From the NCBI RefSeq assembly GCF_019218265.1, contig NZ_JAHUZE010000001.1, forward strand, positions 186,001 to 250,000: a stretch of 64,000 bases of DNA, read 5' to 3'. Source of the stretch: Maritimibacter dapengensis. Its GTDB lineage: Bacteria; Pseudomonadota; Alphaproteobacteria; Rhodobacterales; Rhodobacteraceae. The notes below the pieces were generated by a model, which ran no database searches, was not told the DNA's origin, and saw only the letters and a list, made by a program, of their open reading frames with translations. A program made the translations under genes and the position numbers. This document shows, one piece after another, positions 29,801 to 39,301 of the stretch (position 1 is its first letter; each line of letters begins with the position of its first letter).

Positions 29801-30895
29801 TCACACCTCCCGCTTCTCGAAGTCGATGCGTGGATCGACCAGCACATACATCAGGTCCGACAGGATACCGATGACGAGGCCCACGAGGCCGAAGACGAAA
29901 AGTGTGCCGAAGATGACCGGATAATCGCGCGCAACGGCGGCCTCGAACCCGAGCCGCCCCAACCCATCGAGCGAAAAGATCGTCTCGATGATAAGCGACC
30001 CGCCGAAGAACACCGCGATGAACAGACCGGGAAAACCCGCGATCACGATCAGCATGGCGTTGCGGAAGATGTGGCCATAGAGCACGCGGCTTTCCTTCAC
30101 GCCCTTCGCGCGCGCGGTGATGACGTATTGCTTCTTGATCTCGTCAAGAAAGCTGTTCTTGGTGAGCAGGGTTAGCGTCGCAAAGCTCGCGATGGTCGAG
30201 GCGAAGACCGGCAACGCGATATGCCAGAAATAGTCGAGCACCTTGCCGATAACCGAAAGCTCTTCCCAATTGTCCGAGGTCAGACCCCGAAGCGGGAAGA
30301 TCTGCCAATACGTGCCGCCCGCGAACAGGACGAGCAGGAGGATCGCGACGAGGAAGCCGGGGATGGCGTAAGCCACGATGATGAGGCCGGATGTCCAGGT
30401 GTCGAAACGAGACCCGTCCTTCACGGCCTTGCGGATGCCCAAGGGGATCGAGACGATATAGGCGATCAGGGTGGACCACAGGCCGAGCGTGATCGACACC
30501 GGGAGTTTCTCGGCCACCAGTTCGAACACCCCGATGGAGCGGAAATAACTCTCACCGAAGTCGAGCCGCATGTAATTCCAGATCATCGTGAAGAAACGCT
30601 CGACCGGCGGCTTGTCGAAGCCGAACTCGCGCTCCAGCTCCTCGATGAACTCGGGTGGCAGCCCACGCGCACCGGCATATTCACCGCCCTGTGCATCATT
30701 GCCGCCGCCGGAACTGGCGAAGTCCCCCGGCGTGCCCGAAATCGCACCGAACACGTCGCCCTCGCCCTCGATCTGGGCGATGATCTGTTCGATCGGTCCA
30801 CCGGGGACGAACTGGGTCAGGGTGAAGTTGATGACCATGATCCCGAACAGCGTCGGGATTATGAGCAGCAGCCTGCGAAGTATATAGGCGCCCAT
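29801..30895 (-). CDS. yejB: Peptide ABC transporter permease YejB
   Basis: A 364-residue DppB-class permease starting [20 protein letters not shown], with a periplasmic insertion (about residues 40-110) and the cytoplasmic EAA loop [23 protein letters not shown]. About six transmembrane helices are visible. It forms the inner-membrane channel with YejE. It follows yejA by 15 bases, so all four yej genes are one operon. Confidence 0.95.
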   Translation of the reverse strand: MGAYILRRLLLIIPTLFGIMVINFTLTQFVPGGPIEQIIAQIEGEGDVFGAISGTPGDFASSGGGNDAQGGEYAGARGLPPEFIEELEREFGFDKPPVERFFTMIWNYMRLDFGESYFRSIGVFELVAEKLPVSITLGLWSTLIAYIVSIPLGIRKAVKDGSRFDTWTSGLIIVAYAIPGFLVAILLLVLFAGGTYWQIFPLRGLTSDNWEELSVIGKVLDYFWHIALPVFASTIASFATLTLLTKNSFLDEIKKQYVITARAKGVKESRVLYGHIFRNAMLIVIAGFPGLFIAVFFGGSLIIETIFSLDGLGRLGFEAAVARDYPVIFGTLFVFGLVGLVIGILSDLMYVLVDPRIDFEKREV

Positions 30896-30910
30896 GGGGT
30901 CCTTTCGCCG

Positions 30911-32821
30911 TTAACGCAACGCGCCCGAGTCCTTGAGCGCCTGATGCTTCTCGGCGTCATACCACCAGAAGTCCAGATAGCCCAAGCCAAGCGGCGGAAT
31001 TTCGTCCGGGCGCCCGAACATGTCCCAATAAGCGACCGTATGCGTCGGCTTGTACCATTGCGGCACGGCGAACCCGATGGAGCGCAGAACCCGGTCGAGC
31101 GCGTGGGTGCGCGTCTTAAGCTCGTCGAGCGTTTCGGATGCGACGATTTGCGGAATGATCCGGTCCACGGCGTCGTTGCGCAGACGCATGAGGTTGCGCG
31201 AGCTGTCATCGGCGGTCTTCGACGCGAACCATTGCTCCAGCCCGATCCCCGGCTCGAACCCCATTGAAATGGAGTGGTTCGTGACGTCGAAATCTCCGGC
31301 GCGCCGGTTTTCGACATATTGCGCGGTATCGACACGGTTGAGTTCCGCATCCACGCCCAGAAGCCGGAGGTTCTCGATATAGGGGTTCAGGATACGGTCG
31401 AAGGTCGGCGCATAGGACAGGAGTTCCAGCGACAGGAGGTCGCCGTTCTCGTTGCGACGCAACCCATCGCTTCCGACGGTCCAACCCGCCTCTTCGAGCA
31501 GCCGACCGGCTTCGCGGTAGACGCTACGCGGCGGGCGGTTCTGCTCCGCCGTGTTCACGGGCGGCATGACCGCCTCGTCGGTGAGGATCGAAGCGTCGAG
31601 CAGCCCTTCGTCCACCAAGGGCTGAAGGATCGCGACCTCGCCCTCGGACGGTGTCCCGGTGGCGGCAAGGTCGGTGCCCGGCCAGAAGCTGTCGACCCGG
31701 TCGTAAAGCCCGTAGAACAGCGCCTCGTTCGACCATTCGAAGTTGAACATCATGCCGACCGCATCGCGCACCCGTTTGTCCTGCCATGTCTCGCGGTCGA
31801 GATTGAAGACGAAGCTCTGGGCGGTGCCCACGGTGCCGTCGGGAATTTCTTCCTTGATGACATTGCCCTCGTTCAACGCCGGGAAGTCGTAACCGGTCGC
31901 CCAGATCAGCGACGAGTTCTCTATCCGGTAGGTGAACGTGCCTGCCTTGAACGCCTCGAACCCGGCCTGGCTGTCGGCGAAGTATTCGACCCGGATGTGG
32001 TCGAAATTGTTGCGCCCGATGCTCATGGGGTGGTCCGATCCCCAATAGTCCGGGTTGCGGGCATAGATGATCTGCCGGTTGAAGTCCTTGCTTTCGAGCA
32101 CGTAGGCGCCGGTGGCCATGAACGGTTCGTTGGAACTGTCGTCGAGCCGGGTGCCGGTCTCTTCGAACCACGCCTGCGAGAACACCGGCGTGCCCCCCGC
32201 GAAGCCGATCCGTTCGCGGATCGGAGCCTGGTCGGTGAAGGTGAACTTGATCGTGTGATCGTCGATCACATCGACCTCTTCGATGAAGCCTTCGACGATG
32301 GCGCGGTATTCGGTGATCCCCTGTTCGAGAAACAGGTTGAAGGAATATTCGACATCGGCTGCCGTCATCGGCGTGCCGTCCGCGAAGGTCACGTCATCAC
32401 GCAGGTTGAACGTCACCCACTTAAGGTCTTCGGGATATTCCATCGTCGTGCAGAGGAAGCAGTACAGGCCATAGGGGTCATCCAGCGTCGAGACCAGGAG
32501 GCTCTCCGACCCGATCGTCGCCAGCGCCGCCGACACGCCCTTGCGCGAGTAATTGTTGAAACTGTCGAACGTGCCCTGCGCCGAGATCGAGATTTCGCCA
32601 CCCTTCGGCGCATCCGGGTTCACGTAATCCAGATGCTCCATGTCCGGCCCATACTTCACTTCGCCGAAGTTCGAGAAAGCATGGCTTTCGGTCACGTCCT
32701 GACCGAAGGCGGCGGGCGCGGCGGCGACAAGGCCTGCAGCGGCGAGGGCGAGGGCCATGAGCGGCATCGGGGAAGTGCGTGGAAATGCTGCTGCGCGGGC
32801 ACGCGGGCGATGGGGCGTCAT
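30911..32821 (-). CDS. yejA: Extracellular peptide-binding protein YejA (SBP family 5)
   Basis: A 636-residue periplasmic binding protein. ATG 32821 is preceded by CAGGAG and gives a signal peptide cleaved near residue 40 (APAAFGQD). The SBP_bac_5 domain shows LDYVNPDAPKGGEIS, VTFNLRDDVTFADGTPMTAADVEYSF and a C-terminal FWWYDAEKHQAL. It captures oligopeptides for import by YejBEF. Nothing resembling a microcin or siderophore-peptide gene is near, so general peptide scavenging or murein-peptide uptake is the likely role. Confidence 0.94.
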   Translation of the reverse strand: MTPHRPRARAAAFPRTSPMPLMALALAAAGLVAAAPAAFGQDVTESHAFSNFGEVKYGPDMEHLDYVNPDAPKGGEISISAQGTFDSFNNYSRKGVSAALATIGSESLLVSTLDDPYGLYCFLCTTMEYPEDLKWVTFNLRDDVTFADGTPMTAADVEYSFNLFLEQGITEYRAIVEGFIEEVDVIDDHTIKFTFTDQAPIRERIGFAGGTPVFSQAWFEETGTRLDDSSNEPFMATGAYVLESKDFNRQIIYARNPDYWGSDHPMSIGRNNFDHIRVEYFADSQAGFEAFKAGTFTYRIENSSLIWATGYDFPALNEGNVIKEEIPDGTVGTAQSFVFNLDRETWQDKRVRDAVGMMFNFEWSNEALFYGLYDRVDSFWPGTDLAATGTPSEGEVAILQPLVDEGLLDASILTDEAVMPPVNTAEQNRPPRSVYREAGRLLEEAGWTVGSDGLRRNENGDLLSLELLSYAPTFDRILNPYIENLRLLGVDAELNRVDTAQYVENRRAGDFDVTNHSISMGFEPGIGLEQWFASKTADDSSRNLMRLRNDAVDRIIPQIVASETLDELKTRTHALDRVLRSIGFAVPQWYKPTHTVAYWDMFGRPDEIPPLGLGYLDFWWYDAEKHQALKDSGALR

Positions 32822-32934
32822 GGGGTCTCCTGCATCGGCTGAATTATCTGTTTGGAACAGCGTAAGGCCGCGCCACGCCCACATTCAAGGCGAGAATTCG
32901 TGAGGTGGATTGCAGGACCTATACATAACTCACG

Positions 32935-32965
32935 AAAAAGGCCGCCTCGCGGATGCGAAGCGGCC
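32935..32965 (-). terminator. Rho-independent terminator of the cytochrome c gene
   Basis: On the minus strand GGCCGCTTCGC pairs with GCGAGGCGGCC over a short loop (32940-32965) and is followed by TTTTTCG. It lies 25 bases after the cytochrome c stop and insulates yejA. Confidence 0.85.
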
Positions 32966-32989
32966 CGATCTTGTCGTCGTCGTGCCGAG

Positions 32990-33541
32990 TTACGAATTTT
33001 CGGCGAGATAGGCGATCAGGTTCGCCCGGTCTTCGACATCCTTGAGCCCGGCAAAGGACATCTTGGTGCCTTCGATGTCGGAACGCGGGTTTTCAAGAAA
33101 TGCGTTCAGCTCTTCCGGCGTCCAGTCGCCGCCATGCGCCGCCATCGCGTCGGAATATCCGAAGCCATCGACTGCGGCGACCGCGCGTCCGACAACACCG
33201 TCAAGGTGCGGGCCGGTGCCGTTGGAGCCGTCCAGCTTGTGGCAGGCCTTGCACTTGTTGAAGACGCGTTCGCCAGCACCGGCATCGGCGGAGGCAAAGA
33301 CTTCTTCGAAGCTCACTTCGACCGCTTCCTCTTCTTCGCCACCAGCGTCGCCCTCGAGCGAAGCGATCACGTAGCCTTTCGAGGCGCCATGCGCATCGGC
33401 TTCTTCGCCGTGATCGTCACCATGCGCTTCCGCGACATCGGTGTGATACAAGGCTTCGGCGGCCCAATTCGAGAAAAGGAAAATCAGCAGAGCCGCGCAA
33501 ACGGCGGCACCAGCCTTGGTGAGGGTCATTGTGTCGAACAT
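32990..33541 (-). CDS. Membrane-anchored c-type cytochrome (cytochrome c552/CycM type)
   Basis: A 183-residue protein with an uncleaved N-terminal anchor ([18 protein letters not shown], about residues 14-31), a His/Asp/Glu-rich linker (about residues 36-75) and a class I cytochrome c domain. Heme attaches at C97-K-A-C100-H101, and the axial Met is in GTKMSFAG. Such anchored cytochromes carry electrons from the bc1 complex to a terminal oxidase. It is a single gene with its own terminator, transcribed divergently from the prephenate dehydratase gene. Confidence 0.93.
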   Translation of the reverse strand: MFDTMTLTKAGAAVCAALLIFLFSNWAAEALYHTDVAEAHGDDHGEEADAHGASKGYVIASLEGDAGGEEEEAVEVSFEEVFASADAGAGERVFNKCKACHKLDGSNGTGPHLDGVVGRAVAAVDGFGYSDAMAAHGGDWTPEELNAFLENPRSDIEGTKMSFAGLKDVEDRANLIAYLAENS

Positions 33542-33671
33542 GTCGCGATCCGTTCTTGCAGAGTCAGCCGGGTGTCTACACGCTTTAACTGACAGGTTTC
33601 AAGCGATATGAGGCGCGGCAAATTGTATTAAATGCCGTCCTAGGCGGTGCTTCACGGGAAAGGGACCGGGC

Positions 33672-34505
33672 GTGACCAAGACCATCGCATTTCAGGGCGA
33701 GCCGGGCGCCTATAGCCATCAGGCCTGCCAGGAGGCGCGCCCGGACATGGAGGCGCTGCCCTGCGCCACCTTCGAGGACGTGATCGAGGCAGTGCGGTCG
33801 GGCCGCGCGGAGCAGGCGATGCTGCCCGTCGAGAACTCGACCTACGGGCGGGTTGCCGACATCCATCGCCTGCTGCCCGAAAGCGGTCTGCACATTCTGG
33901 ACGAGGCGTTCCTGCGGGTGCGTATCGCGCTCATGGCGTTGCCGGGGGTCAAGCTCGAAGAGGTGCGCGACGTGCGCGCACATCTCGTGCTCCTGCCGCA
34001 ATCGGCGCAATTCCTGCGCACCCACGGGATCAAGGCCCATGCGGCCGCCGACAGTGCCGGGGCCGCCGCCGATCTTGCCGTCCACAAGACACCGGGCGAG
34101 GGCGTGCTGGCCTCGGAACTCGCCGCCGAGATCTATGGTCTGGACGTGCTGGCGCGCGATATCGAGGATCACGGCCATAACACGACCCGCTTCGTTATCA
34201 TGGGGCGCGACATCGACCTTGCGCGCCGTGCCGAGGTGATGATGACCACCTTCGTCTTCGAAGTCCGCAACATTCCCGCCGCGCTTTACAAGGCGATGGG
34301 TGGCTTCGCGACCAATGGCGTGAACATGACCAAGCTGGAAAGCTACATGATCGACGGAAGCTTCACGGCGACCCGGTTCTATTCCGATATCGAGGGGCAC
34401 CCCGACGACCCTGCCGTCGCGCGCGCCCTCGAAGAGCTGGAATACTTCACCGCAAACCTCGACATCCTCGGCGTCTATCCCGCCGACCCGCGCCGGAACG
34501 GGTAA
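33672..34505 (+). CDS. pheA: Prephenate dehydratase
   Basis: A 277-residue stand-alone prephenate dehydratase (no chorismate mutase domain) that makes phenylpyruvate for phenylalanine synthesis. The catalytic T-R-F motif is in HNTTRFVIMG near residue 175, and the start FQGEPGAYSHQA is typical. The ACT regulatory domain follows (AALYKAMGGFATNGVNMTKLES), but the usual E-S-R-P that binds phenylalanine reads E-S-Y-M. The start codon is GTG at 33672. It is divergent from the cytochrome c gene, and two hairpins follow it. Confidence 0.95.
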   Translation: MTKTIAFQGEPGAYSHQACQEARPDMEALPCATFEDVIEAVRSGRAEQAMLPVENSTYGRVADIHRLLPESGLHILDEAFLRVRIALMALPGVKLEEVRDVRAHLVLLPQSAQFLRTHGIKAHAAADSAGAAADLAVHKTPGEGVLASELAAEIYGLDVLARDIEDHGHNTTRFVIMGRDIDLARRAEVMMTTFVFEVRNIPAALYKAMGGFATNGVNMTKLESYMIDGSFTATRFYSDIEGHPDDPAVARALEELEYFTANLDILGVYPADPRRNG

Positions 34506-34514
34506 CCGAACGGC

Positions 34515-34563
34515 GTTCGCTTGCGCGAACACATGATGTCTCGCCCCGATCCGAGGGATCGGG
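34515..34563 (+). terminator. Tandem hairpins after pheA
   Basis: GTTCGC-TTGC-GCGAAC (34515-34530) is followed by CCCGATCC-GAG-GGATCGGG (34545-34563). There is no T-run, so they may be a weak terminator or a 3' stabiliser. Confidence 0.45.
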
Positions 34564-34598
34564 TCTCGGGGATTTGCATATTTAAGGCACGATGAAGA

Positions 34599-35069
34599 TC
34601 AGAAGCCGCGCGACTGGCAGCGTTCTTCGAGCTCTGCGGCGTATTCCGCGATCCGGCGGCGATAGCGTTTCTGGATGCTGGTCCGGGCGAGTTTGGCCGA
34701 CTGGATCATGAGGCGGGCGGGGATCGTGCGGGGAATGGCTTCCATCGTGACGTTCATCCGGGTGCGGCTGCGCGACATGGCCATGAGGTCGATGGCGCAA
34801 TGCACTTCCAGTCCGGCGGCTCGCATCTGCAAGGTCATCTCGTTGGGCGGGGCGTAGTGGGTCAGGTCCACGTCGGCCTTGCGGTCGCGCCCGCGGAAAG
34901 GAAACTCCGCATGCCAGGACATGCCCGCGCCAGGTTCCTTGATCTTGTCTGTGCGAACCACCTCGGCACCGCGTCGCATCGCGGCCCGCTCGAACCAGCC
35001 GAAGTCGGAGATATGCTTGAAAACCGCTTCGATCGGCGCCGCGATATCCTCGCGCGTGGAGAGTTTCAT
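34599..35069 (-). CDS. SRPBCC (START-like) family protein
   Basis: A 156-residue protein whose start, MKLSTREDIAAPIEAVFKHISDFGWFER, is the typical beginning of a polyketide cyclase/SRPBCC fold, followed by alternating strands and a long C-terminal helix. Such proteins form a deep hydrophobic pocket for lipids or polyketides. The C-terminal helix is very basic (SIQKRYRRRIAEYAAELEE). It lies after nudC on the same strand, 91 bases from it. No substrate can be named, and the longer frame upstream is not used. Confidence 0.82.
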   Translation of the reverse strand: MKLSTREDIAAPIEAVFKHISDFGWFERAAMRRGAEVVRTDKIKEPGAGMSWHAEFPFRGRDRKADVDLTHYAPPNEMTLQMRAAGLEVHCAIDLMAMSRSRTRMNVTMEAIPRTIPARLMIQSAKLARTSIQKRYRRRIAEYAAELEERCQSRGF

Positions 35070-35160
35070 TCCCGCTGATCCCTTTCTGCTCGATGTCGGC
35101 CCGACCGGCCGCCCGCGCCCCCCGGTATGCCCCCGGGGTGATTTGCGCGGGATACTGGTG

Positions 35161-36129
35161 TCAGGGGAGTGTCCCGGCAAGCCAATTCTTCATCAAAACC
35201 TGTGCAATTGCGCCCGAACGCGGCCTGCGGATCACAGGATGCGTATCGGCGAAGACATCCGCGAGGTCTTCGCGGGTGATCCAGAGGGCGTCCTCGATCT
35301 CGACAGGGTCCACGTGCATGTCGCGCGACAGGGCTTCGGCAGCGCAGCCGATCATCAGTGAAGCCGGAAATGGCCAGGGTTGGCTCGCGAAGATGCGGAC
35401 TGGCCCGATTTGCAGCCCGACTTCCTCGGCTACCTCGCGCGCCACGGCGCTTTCGATGGTTTCGCCCGGTTCCATGAACCCGGCGAGAAGCGAATACATC
35501 CGGTCGGGCCAGCCTGGAGAGCGGCCCATGAGGATGGAATTGCCGTGGGTAATGAGCATGATGACGACCGGATCGGTGCGCGGGAAATGCATCTTGCCGC
35601 ACGCCGGGCAATCGCGCCGCCACCCGGCCTGCGATACGTTCGATTTCGCGCCGCAGGACGCGCAGAAGCCGTGCGAGCGGTGCCATTCGATGATCCCACG
35701 CGCGGTCGCGGCCAATTCGCCCTCATAGGCGGTCAGCCCCATGAGGATTCCGCGCATGTCCGGGAACCGTGCGTCGTCCGGCAGATCGCCGATGGCCGGG
35801 GCCGGCTGTGCCTCGCCCGGATCGCCCGGACCGCCGTCGCGCGCCGTATCCTCCGGCGACCAGCCGGAGATGTCAGCAGCGAAGAGCGGGCTGGTCGCGT
35901 CCTGGCCCAGAAACAGAGGTTCCGCAGTCTGAAGGGCAGCGATCGGATGATCTGAGGCGACAAGGCACAGGCGCAATGTCCCGCCTTTTCCGGTGGTGCC
36001 TGCGACCAGCGGCCGCCCGCGCCACATCGGAAGGATTCGCGCCTTGGGCCAGAGCGTTTCCCATTCCGTCCTGAGATGCGCGGCGCGCTCCAGCCCTCCG
36101 GTGCGAAAGGCCAATTGGCTCAAGTCCAT
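35161..36129 (-). CDS. nudC: NAD(+) diphosphatase (NADH pyrophosphatase)
   Basis: A 322-residue Nudix hydrolase. It has the C4 zinc ribbon (CASCGAK and CPACGKMHFPR), the Nudix box with GFMEPGETIESAVAREVAEEVG split around the catalytic Glu residues, and the NudC-specific SQPWPFPASLMIG that follows it. NudC hydrolyses NADH to NMNH and AMP and can remove NAD caps from RNA 5' ends. The length is slightly above E. coli NudC because of a longer N-terminal domain. It is divergent from the SRP RNA gene. Confidence 0.95.
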   Translation of the reverse strand: MDLSQLAFRTGGLERAAHLRTEWETLWPKARILPMWRGRPLVAGTTGKGGTLRLCLVASDHPIAALQTAEPLFLGQDATSPLFAADISGWSPEDTARDGGPGDPGEAQPAPAIGDLPDDARFPDMRGILMGLTAYEGELAATARGIIEWHRSHGFCASCGAKSNVSQAGWRRDCPACGKMHFPRTDPVVIMLITHGNSILMGRSPGWPDRMYSLLAGFMEPGETIESAVAREVAEEVGLQIGPVRIFASQPWPFPASLMIGCAAEALSRDMHVDPVEIEDALWITREDLADVFADTHPVIRRPRSGAIAQVLMKNWLAGTLP

Positions 36130-36234
36130 GTCGCTTCCCCTTTTTTTGCCCTGAACGGCCTAGCCGCGCTGGGCGGGGCTGTCAAAGCCCGGACGGGTTG
36201 AAACCCTGCGGCACTTCCCCTAAATACCCGGATT

Positions 36235-36328
36235 GAGAGGTTGGCGCGGGCAGGCGCCTCGCCAACCCGGTCAGGTCCGGAAGGAAGCAGCCGTAACGAG
36301 CCCCGCTTGGGTCGTTGTCCAGCCTCTC
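36235..36328 (+). ncRNA. ffs: Signal recognition particle RNA (small SRP, 4.5S-like)
   Basis: The apical-loop sequence GGTCAGGTCCGGAAGGAAGC and the pairing CAGCCGTAACGAG form the universally conserved helix 8 of SRP RNA. GAGAGGTTGG (36235-36244) pairs with CCAGCCTCTC (36319-36328) to close the molecule, giving about 94 nt. It binds Ffh and scans ribosomes for signal sequences. It is encoded in the gap between nudC and an SDR gene, not next to dnaX. Confidence 0.95.
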
Positions 36329-36397
36329 ACCTTCATCCCCGTTGCCGAACATGAACAACGACCTTAGGGTCGCGCCGTTCGCATCGGGGGGGATTTC

Positions 36398-37138
36398 ATG
36401 AAAACCGCAATCGTCACGGGGGCCGCCCGTGGTATCGGGCTCGCGACCACGAAACTCTTCGTCGAGGAGGGATGGCAGGTCGCCATGATCGACCGGGACG
36501 CGCCGGCTCTCATGGAAGCGAAGGTTCCGGGCGCATTCCAGGTGGTCTGCGACGTGTCGGACCCGGCGGCTGTCGAACATATGGTCTCCGATGTCCTGGA
36601 GCGGTCCGGTCGTATCGACGCGCTGGTCAACAACGCCGGCGTCGCGGATTTCGGCCCGATTGCCGAGACGGATTTCGAGCGTTGGCGCGACGTGATGGAG
36701 ACCAACCTCGACGGCGTGTTCCTTGTCTCGCAGGCTTGCGCTTCTGCGTTGGCCGAAAGCCGTGGCGCCGTCGTCAACATCGCGTCGATCTCGGGTCTGC
36801 GGGCGAGCACGCTTCGGGTGGCTTACGGCACATCCAAAGCGGGCGTCATGCATCTCACGCAGCAGCAGGCGGCGGAATGGGGCGAGCATGGTGTGCGCGT
36901 CAACTGCGTCTGTCCCGGCCCGGTGCGCACGAAGCTCGCCATGGCCGTTCACACGCAGGATATCATCGACGCCTATCACGACGCGATCCCGCTCAATCGC
37001 TATGGTTCGGAGGAAGAGATCGGGAACGTGATCGTCTTTCTGTGTTCGGACAAGGCGAGCTATGTGACCGGGCAGGTGATCGCGGTGGATGGCGGCTTCC
37101 AATCGACCGGGATAGGTCTACCGGCCCTGCGCGGGTGA
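36398..37138 (+). CDS. SDR family oxidoreductase
   Basis: A 246-residue classical short-chain dehydrogenase. It has the cofactor loop VTGAARGIGLATTKL, the structural NNAG in LVNNAGVADFG, the catalytic Ser in NIASISGLR and an intact Y-G-T-S-K motif. The C-terminus VTGQVIAVDGGFQSTG is standard. It should oxidise or reduce an alcohol/ketone with NAD(P); the substrate is unknown. It stands alone between the SRP RNA and hemE. Confidence 0.92.
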   Translation: MKTAIVTGAARGIGLATTKLFVEEGWQVAMIDRDAPALMEAKVPGAFQVVCDVSDPAAVEHMVSDVLERSGRIDALVNNAGVADFGPIAETDFERWRDVMETNLDGVFLVSQACASALAESRGAVVNIASISGLRASTLRVAYGTSKAGVMHLTQQQAAEWGEHGVRVNCVCPGPVRTKLAMAVHTQDIIDAYHDAIPLNRYGSEEEIGNVIVFLCSDKASYVTGQVIAVDGGFQSTGIGLPALRG

Positions 37139-37207
37139 CGCTCGTCTGATCTCGGACCGCGCCCTGCTCGCTTCCCCGGAGCTTTCAGCCACCTGGATCA
37201 GAGTGGT

Positions 37208-38236
37208 TCAGGCCGAACGCACCGCCTCGATCATTTTCGCCACGTTGTCCGGGTCTGCATCGGGCGTGATCCCGTGACCGAGGTTGAAGATGTGCGGGCC
37301 GCCCCGAAACGCACGTGTGATCGCCTGCGCTTCGTCCACAAGCGCTTGACCACCCGTCACCATATGCCCGGGCGCCATGTTGCCCTGCACGCAGCCGTCG
37401 ACCTGCACGTGTTCCGCAGCCCAGTCCGCACTCACGGAATTGTCCAGCGCCACGCAATCCGCGCCGGTTGCCTTGGCAAAGCCCACATAACGTTCGCCTG
37501 CTTCGCGCGGGAAGGCGATGACGGGAAGCCCCGGGTGGCGCGCCTTGAGTTCCGTGATGATCCGTTTTGCCGGTTCCAGCGCGAAGTCGTCGAAATCCCG
37601 TCCCGCGAGCGACCCGGCCCAGCTGTCGAAAATCTTGACCGTTTCGGCGCCCGCCTCGACCTGTTTCGACAGGTACTCGATGGTCGCTTCGGTCAACAAG
37701 TCGATGAGTGTCACGAACAGGTCGCGGTTCTCGGCCTTGAGCGCGTGTGCCGGCCCCTGATCCTTGGTGCCCTGACCCGCGATCATGTAGGTCGCGACCG
37801 TCCACGGCGCACCTGCAAAACCGATCAGCGCGGTCTCTTCCGGCAGTTCGCGCGACAAGATGCGCACCGTTTCATAAATTGGTGCGAGGTGGTCGTGAAT
37901 GTCGTCCTTTCCGGCAAGCTTCGCGAAATCCGCCTTACTTGTGATGGTGGACAGCCGCGGCCCCTCGCCCGTGACGAACCAGAGGTCGGCTCCCAGCGCC
38001 TGCGGCAGGAGCAGAATATCGGCAAACAGGATCGCCGCATCGAACCCGAAGCGCCGGATCGGTTGAAGCGTGACCTCGGCGGCGAGATCGGAATTGTAGC
38101 ACAGCGACAGGAAGTCCCCGGCTTCTGCCCGCGTCGCCCGGTATTCGGGCAGGTAGCGCCCGGCCTGGCGCATCATCCAGATCGGCGGGGTGGGAAGAGT
38201 TTCACCCGCAAGGGCACGCAGCAGAAGCTTGGTCAT
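37208..38236 (-). CDS. hemE: Uroporphyrinogen decarboxylase
   Basis: A 342-residue enzyme that removes four acetate carboxyls from uroporphyrinogen III to give coproporphyrinogen III. The signature [17 protein letters not shown] is at about residues 22-38, and the catalytic Asp lies in [15 protein letters not shown]. It is divergent from hemC with a 102-bp gap; together with hemF and hemN in this window it covers several steps of heme synthesis. Confidence 0.97.
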   Translation of the reverse strand: MTKLLLRALAGETLPTPPIWMMRQAGRYLPEYRATRAEAGDFLSLCYNSDLAAEVTLQPIRRFGFDAAILFADILLLPQALGADLWFVTGEGPRLSTITSKADFAKLAGKDDIHDHLAPIYETVRILSRELPEETALIGFAGAPWTVATYMIAGQGTKDQGPAHALKAENRDLFVTLIDLLTEATIEYLSKQVEAGAETVKIFDSWAGSLAGRDFDDFALEPAKRIITELKARHPGLPVIAFPREAGERYVGFAKATGADCVALDNSVSADWAAEHVQVDGCVQGNMAPGHMVTGGQALVDEAQAITRAFRGGPHIFNLGHGITPDADPDNVAKMIEAVRSA

Positions 38237-38338
38237 TCATGGATCCTTTCGCAGCCCGGCTTGGGTCGGCAATCTGCGCGGATATGTCAAGCGGGCAGGG
38301 CATGGACAGGGCAATCGGTCGCGTCTAAACGTGCCGGC

Positions 38339-39301
38339 ATGACTTTGACTCGTCCAGACCCGACCAAGCCCCTCAAGATCGGCACGCGCGGCTCGCCGCT
38401 CGCGCTCGCGCAGGCCTATGAGACGCGTGACAGGCTTGCGAAGGCGCATGACCTGCCCGAGACGGCCTTCGAGATCGTGGTGATCAAGACGACCGGCGAT
38501 GACCGGGCGATGATCGACGCCGACCGCCCGCTGAAAGAGATCGGGAACAAAGGTCTGTTCACCAAGGAAATCGAAGAGCAGCTTCTCAACGGGCGCATCG
38601 ACATCGCGGTGCATTCGATGAAGGACATGCCGACCGAACAGCCGCTCGGGCTGATTCTCGACTGCTTCCTTCCGCGCGAAGATACGCGCGACGCCTTCGT
38701 GTCGCTGTCGGCCAGTGGTATTGCCGATCTGCCCGAGGGCGCGGTGGTCGGAACCTCGTCGCTTCGCCGCAAGTCCCAGCTTCTGAATCGCCGACCGGAC
38801 CTGAAGGTCGTCGAGTTTCGGGGCAACGTGCAGACCCGGCTGTCCAAGCTGCGCGACGAGGTGGCCGAGGCCACATTTCTCGCCATGGCCGGGCTGACCC
38901 GTCTCGGCATGCTGGAAGAGGTGCCGCATGGCGCCATCGCGCCCGAGGACATGCTTCCCGCAATTGCACAGGGGGCAATCGGGATCGAACGGCGCGCCCA
39001 TGACGATATGACTGGCGAGATGCTGGCTGCGATCCATGACCGGCTGACCGAGAACAGGCTGGCGGCAGAGCGAGCGTTTCTCGCGGCGCTCGACGGGTCT
39101 TGCGAGACACCCATCGCCGGGCTTGCCGAGATCGAGGGTGATACCCTGCGCCTGCGTGGTGAAATCCTGCGGACCGACGGGTCCGAGGCGCTGTCGGACG
39201 ACGTGACCGGCGCGGTCGCAGACGGGCCGGAGCTTGGCCGCAAGATGGCCGAGAAGCTCCTGGCGCAGGCTGGCGACGGGTTCTTCGACTGGAAATCCTA
39301 G
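38339..39301 (+). CDS. hemC: Hydroxymethylbilane synthase (porphobilinogen deaminase)
   Basis: A 320-residue enzyme that joins four porphobilinogen molecules to hydroxymethylbilane. The dipyrromethane cofactor Cys is C255 in LDGSCETPIAG, and the start IGTRGSPLALAQA together with FTKEIEEQLLNGRIDIAVHSMKD split over residues 72-94 is diagnostic. The open frame extends far upstream antisense to hemE; ATG 38339 fits the family. Its stop overlaps the convergent FAD-oxidase stop by 4 bases. Confidence 0.97.
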   Translation: MTLTRPDPTKPLKIGTRGSPLALAQAYETRDRLAKAHDLPETAFEIVVIKTTGDDRAMIDADRPLKEIGNKGLFTKEIEEQLLNGRIDIAVHSMKDMPTEQPLGLILDCFLPREDTRDAFVSLSASGIADLPEGAVVGTSSLRRKSQLLNRRPDLKVVEFRGNVQTRLSKLRDEVAEATFLAMAGLTRLGMLEEVPHGAIAPEDMLPAIAQGAIGIERRAHDDMTGEMLAAIHDRLTENRLAAERAFLAALDGSCETPIAGLAEIEGDTLRLRGEILRTDGSEALSDDVTGAVADGPELGRKMAEKLLAQAGDGFFDWKS

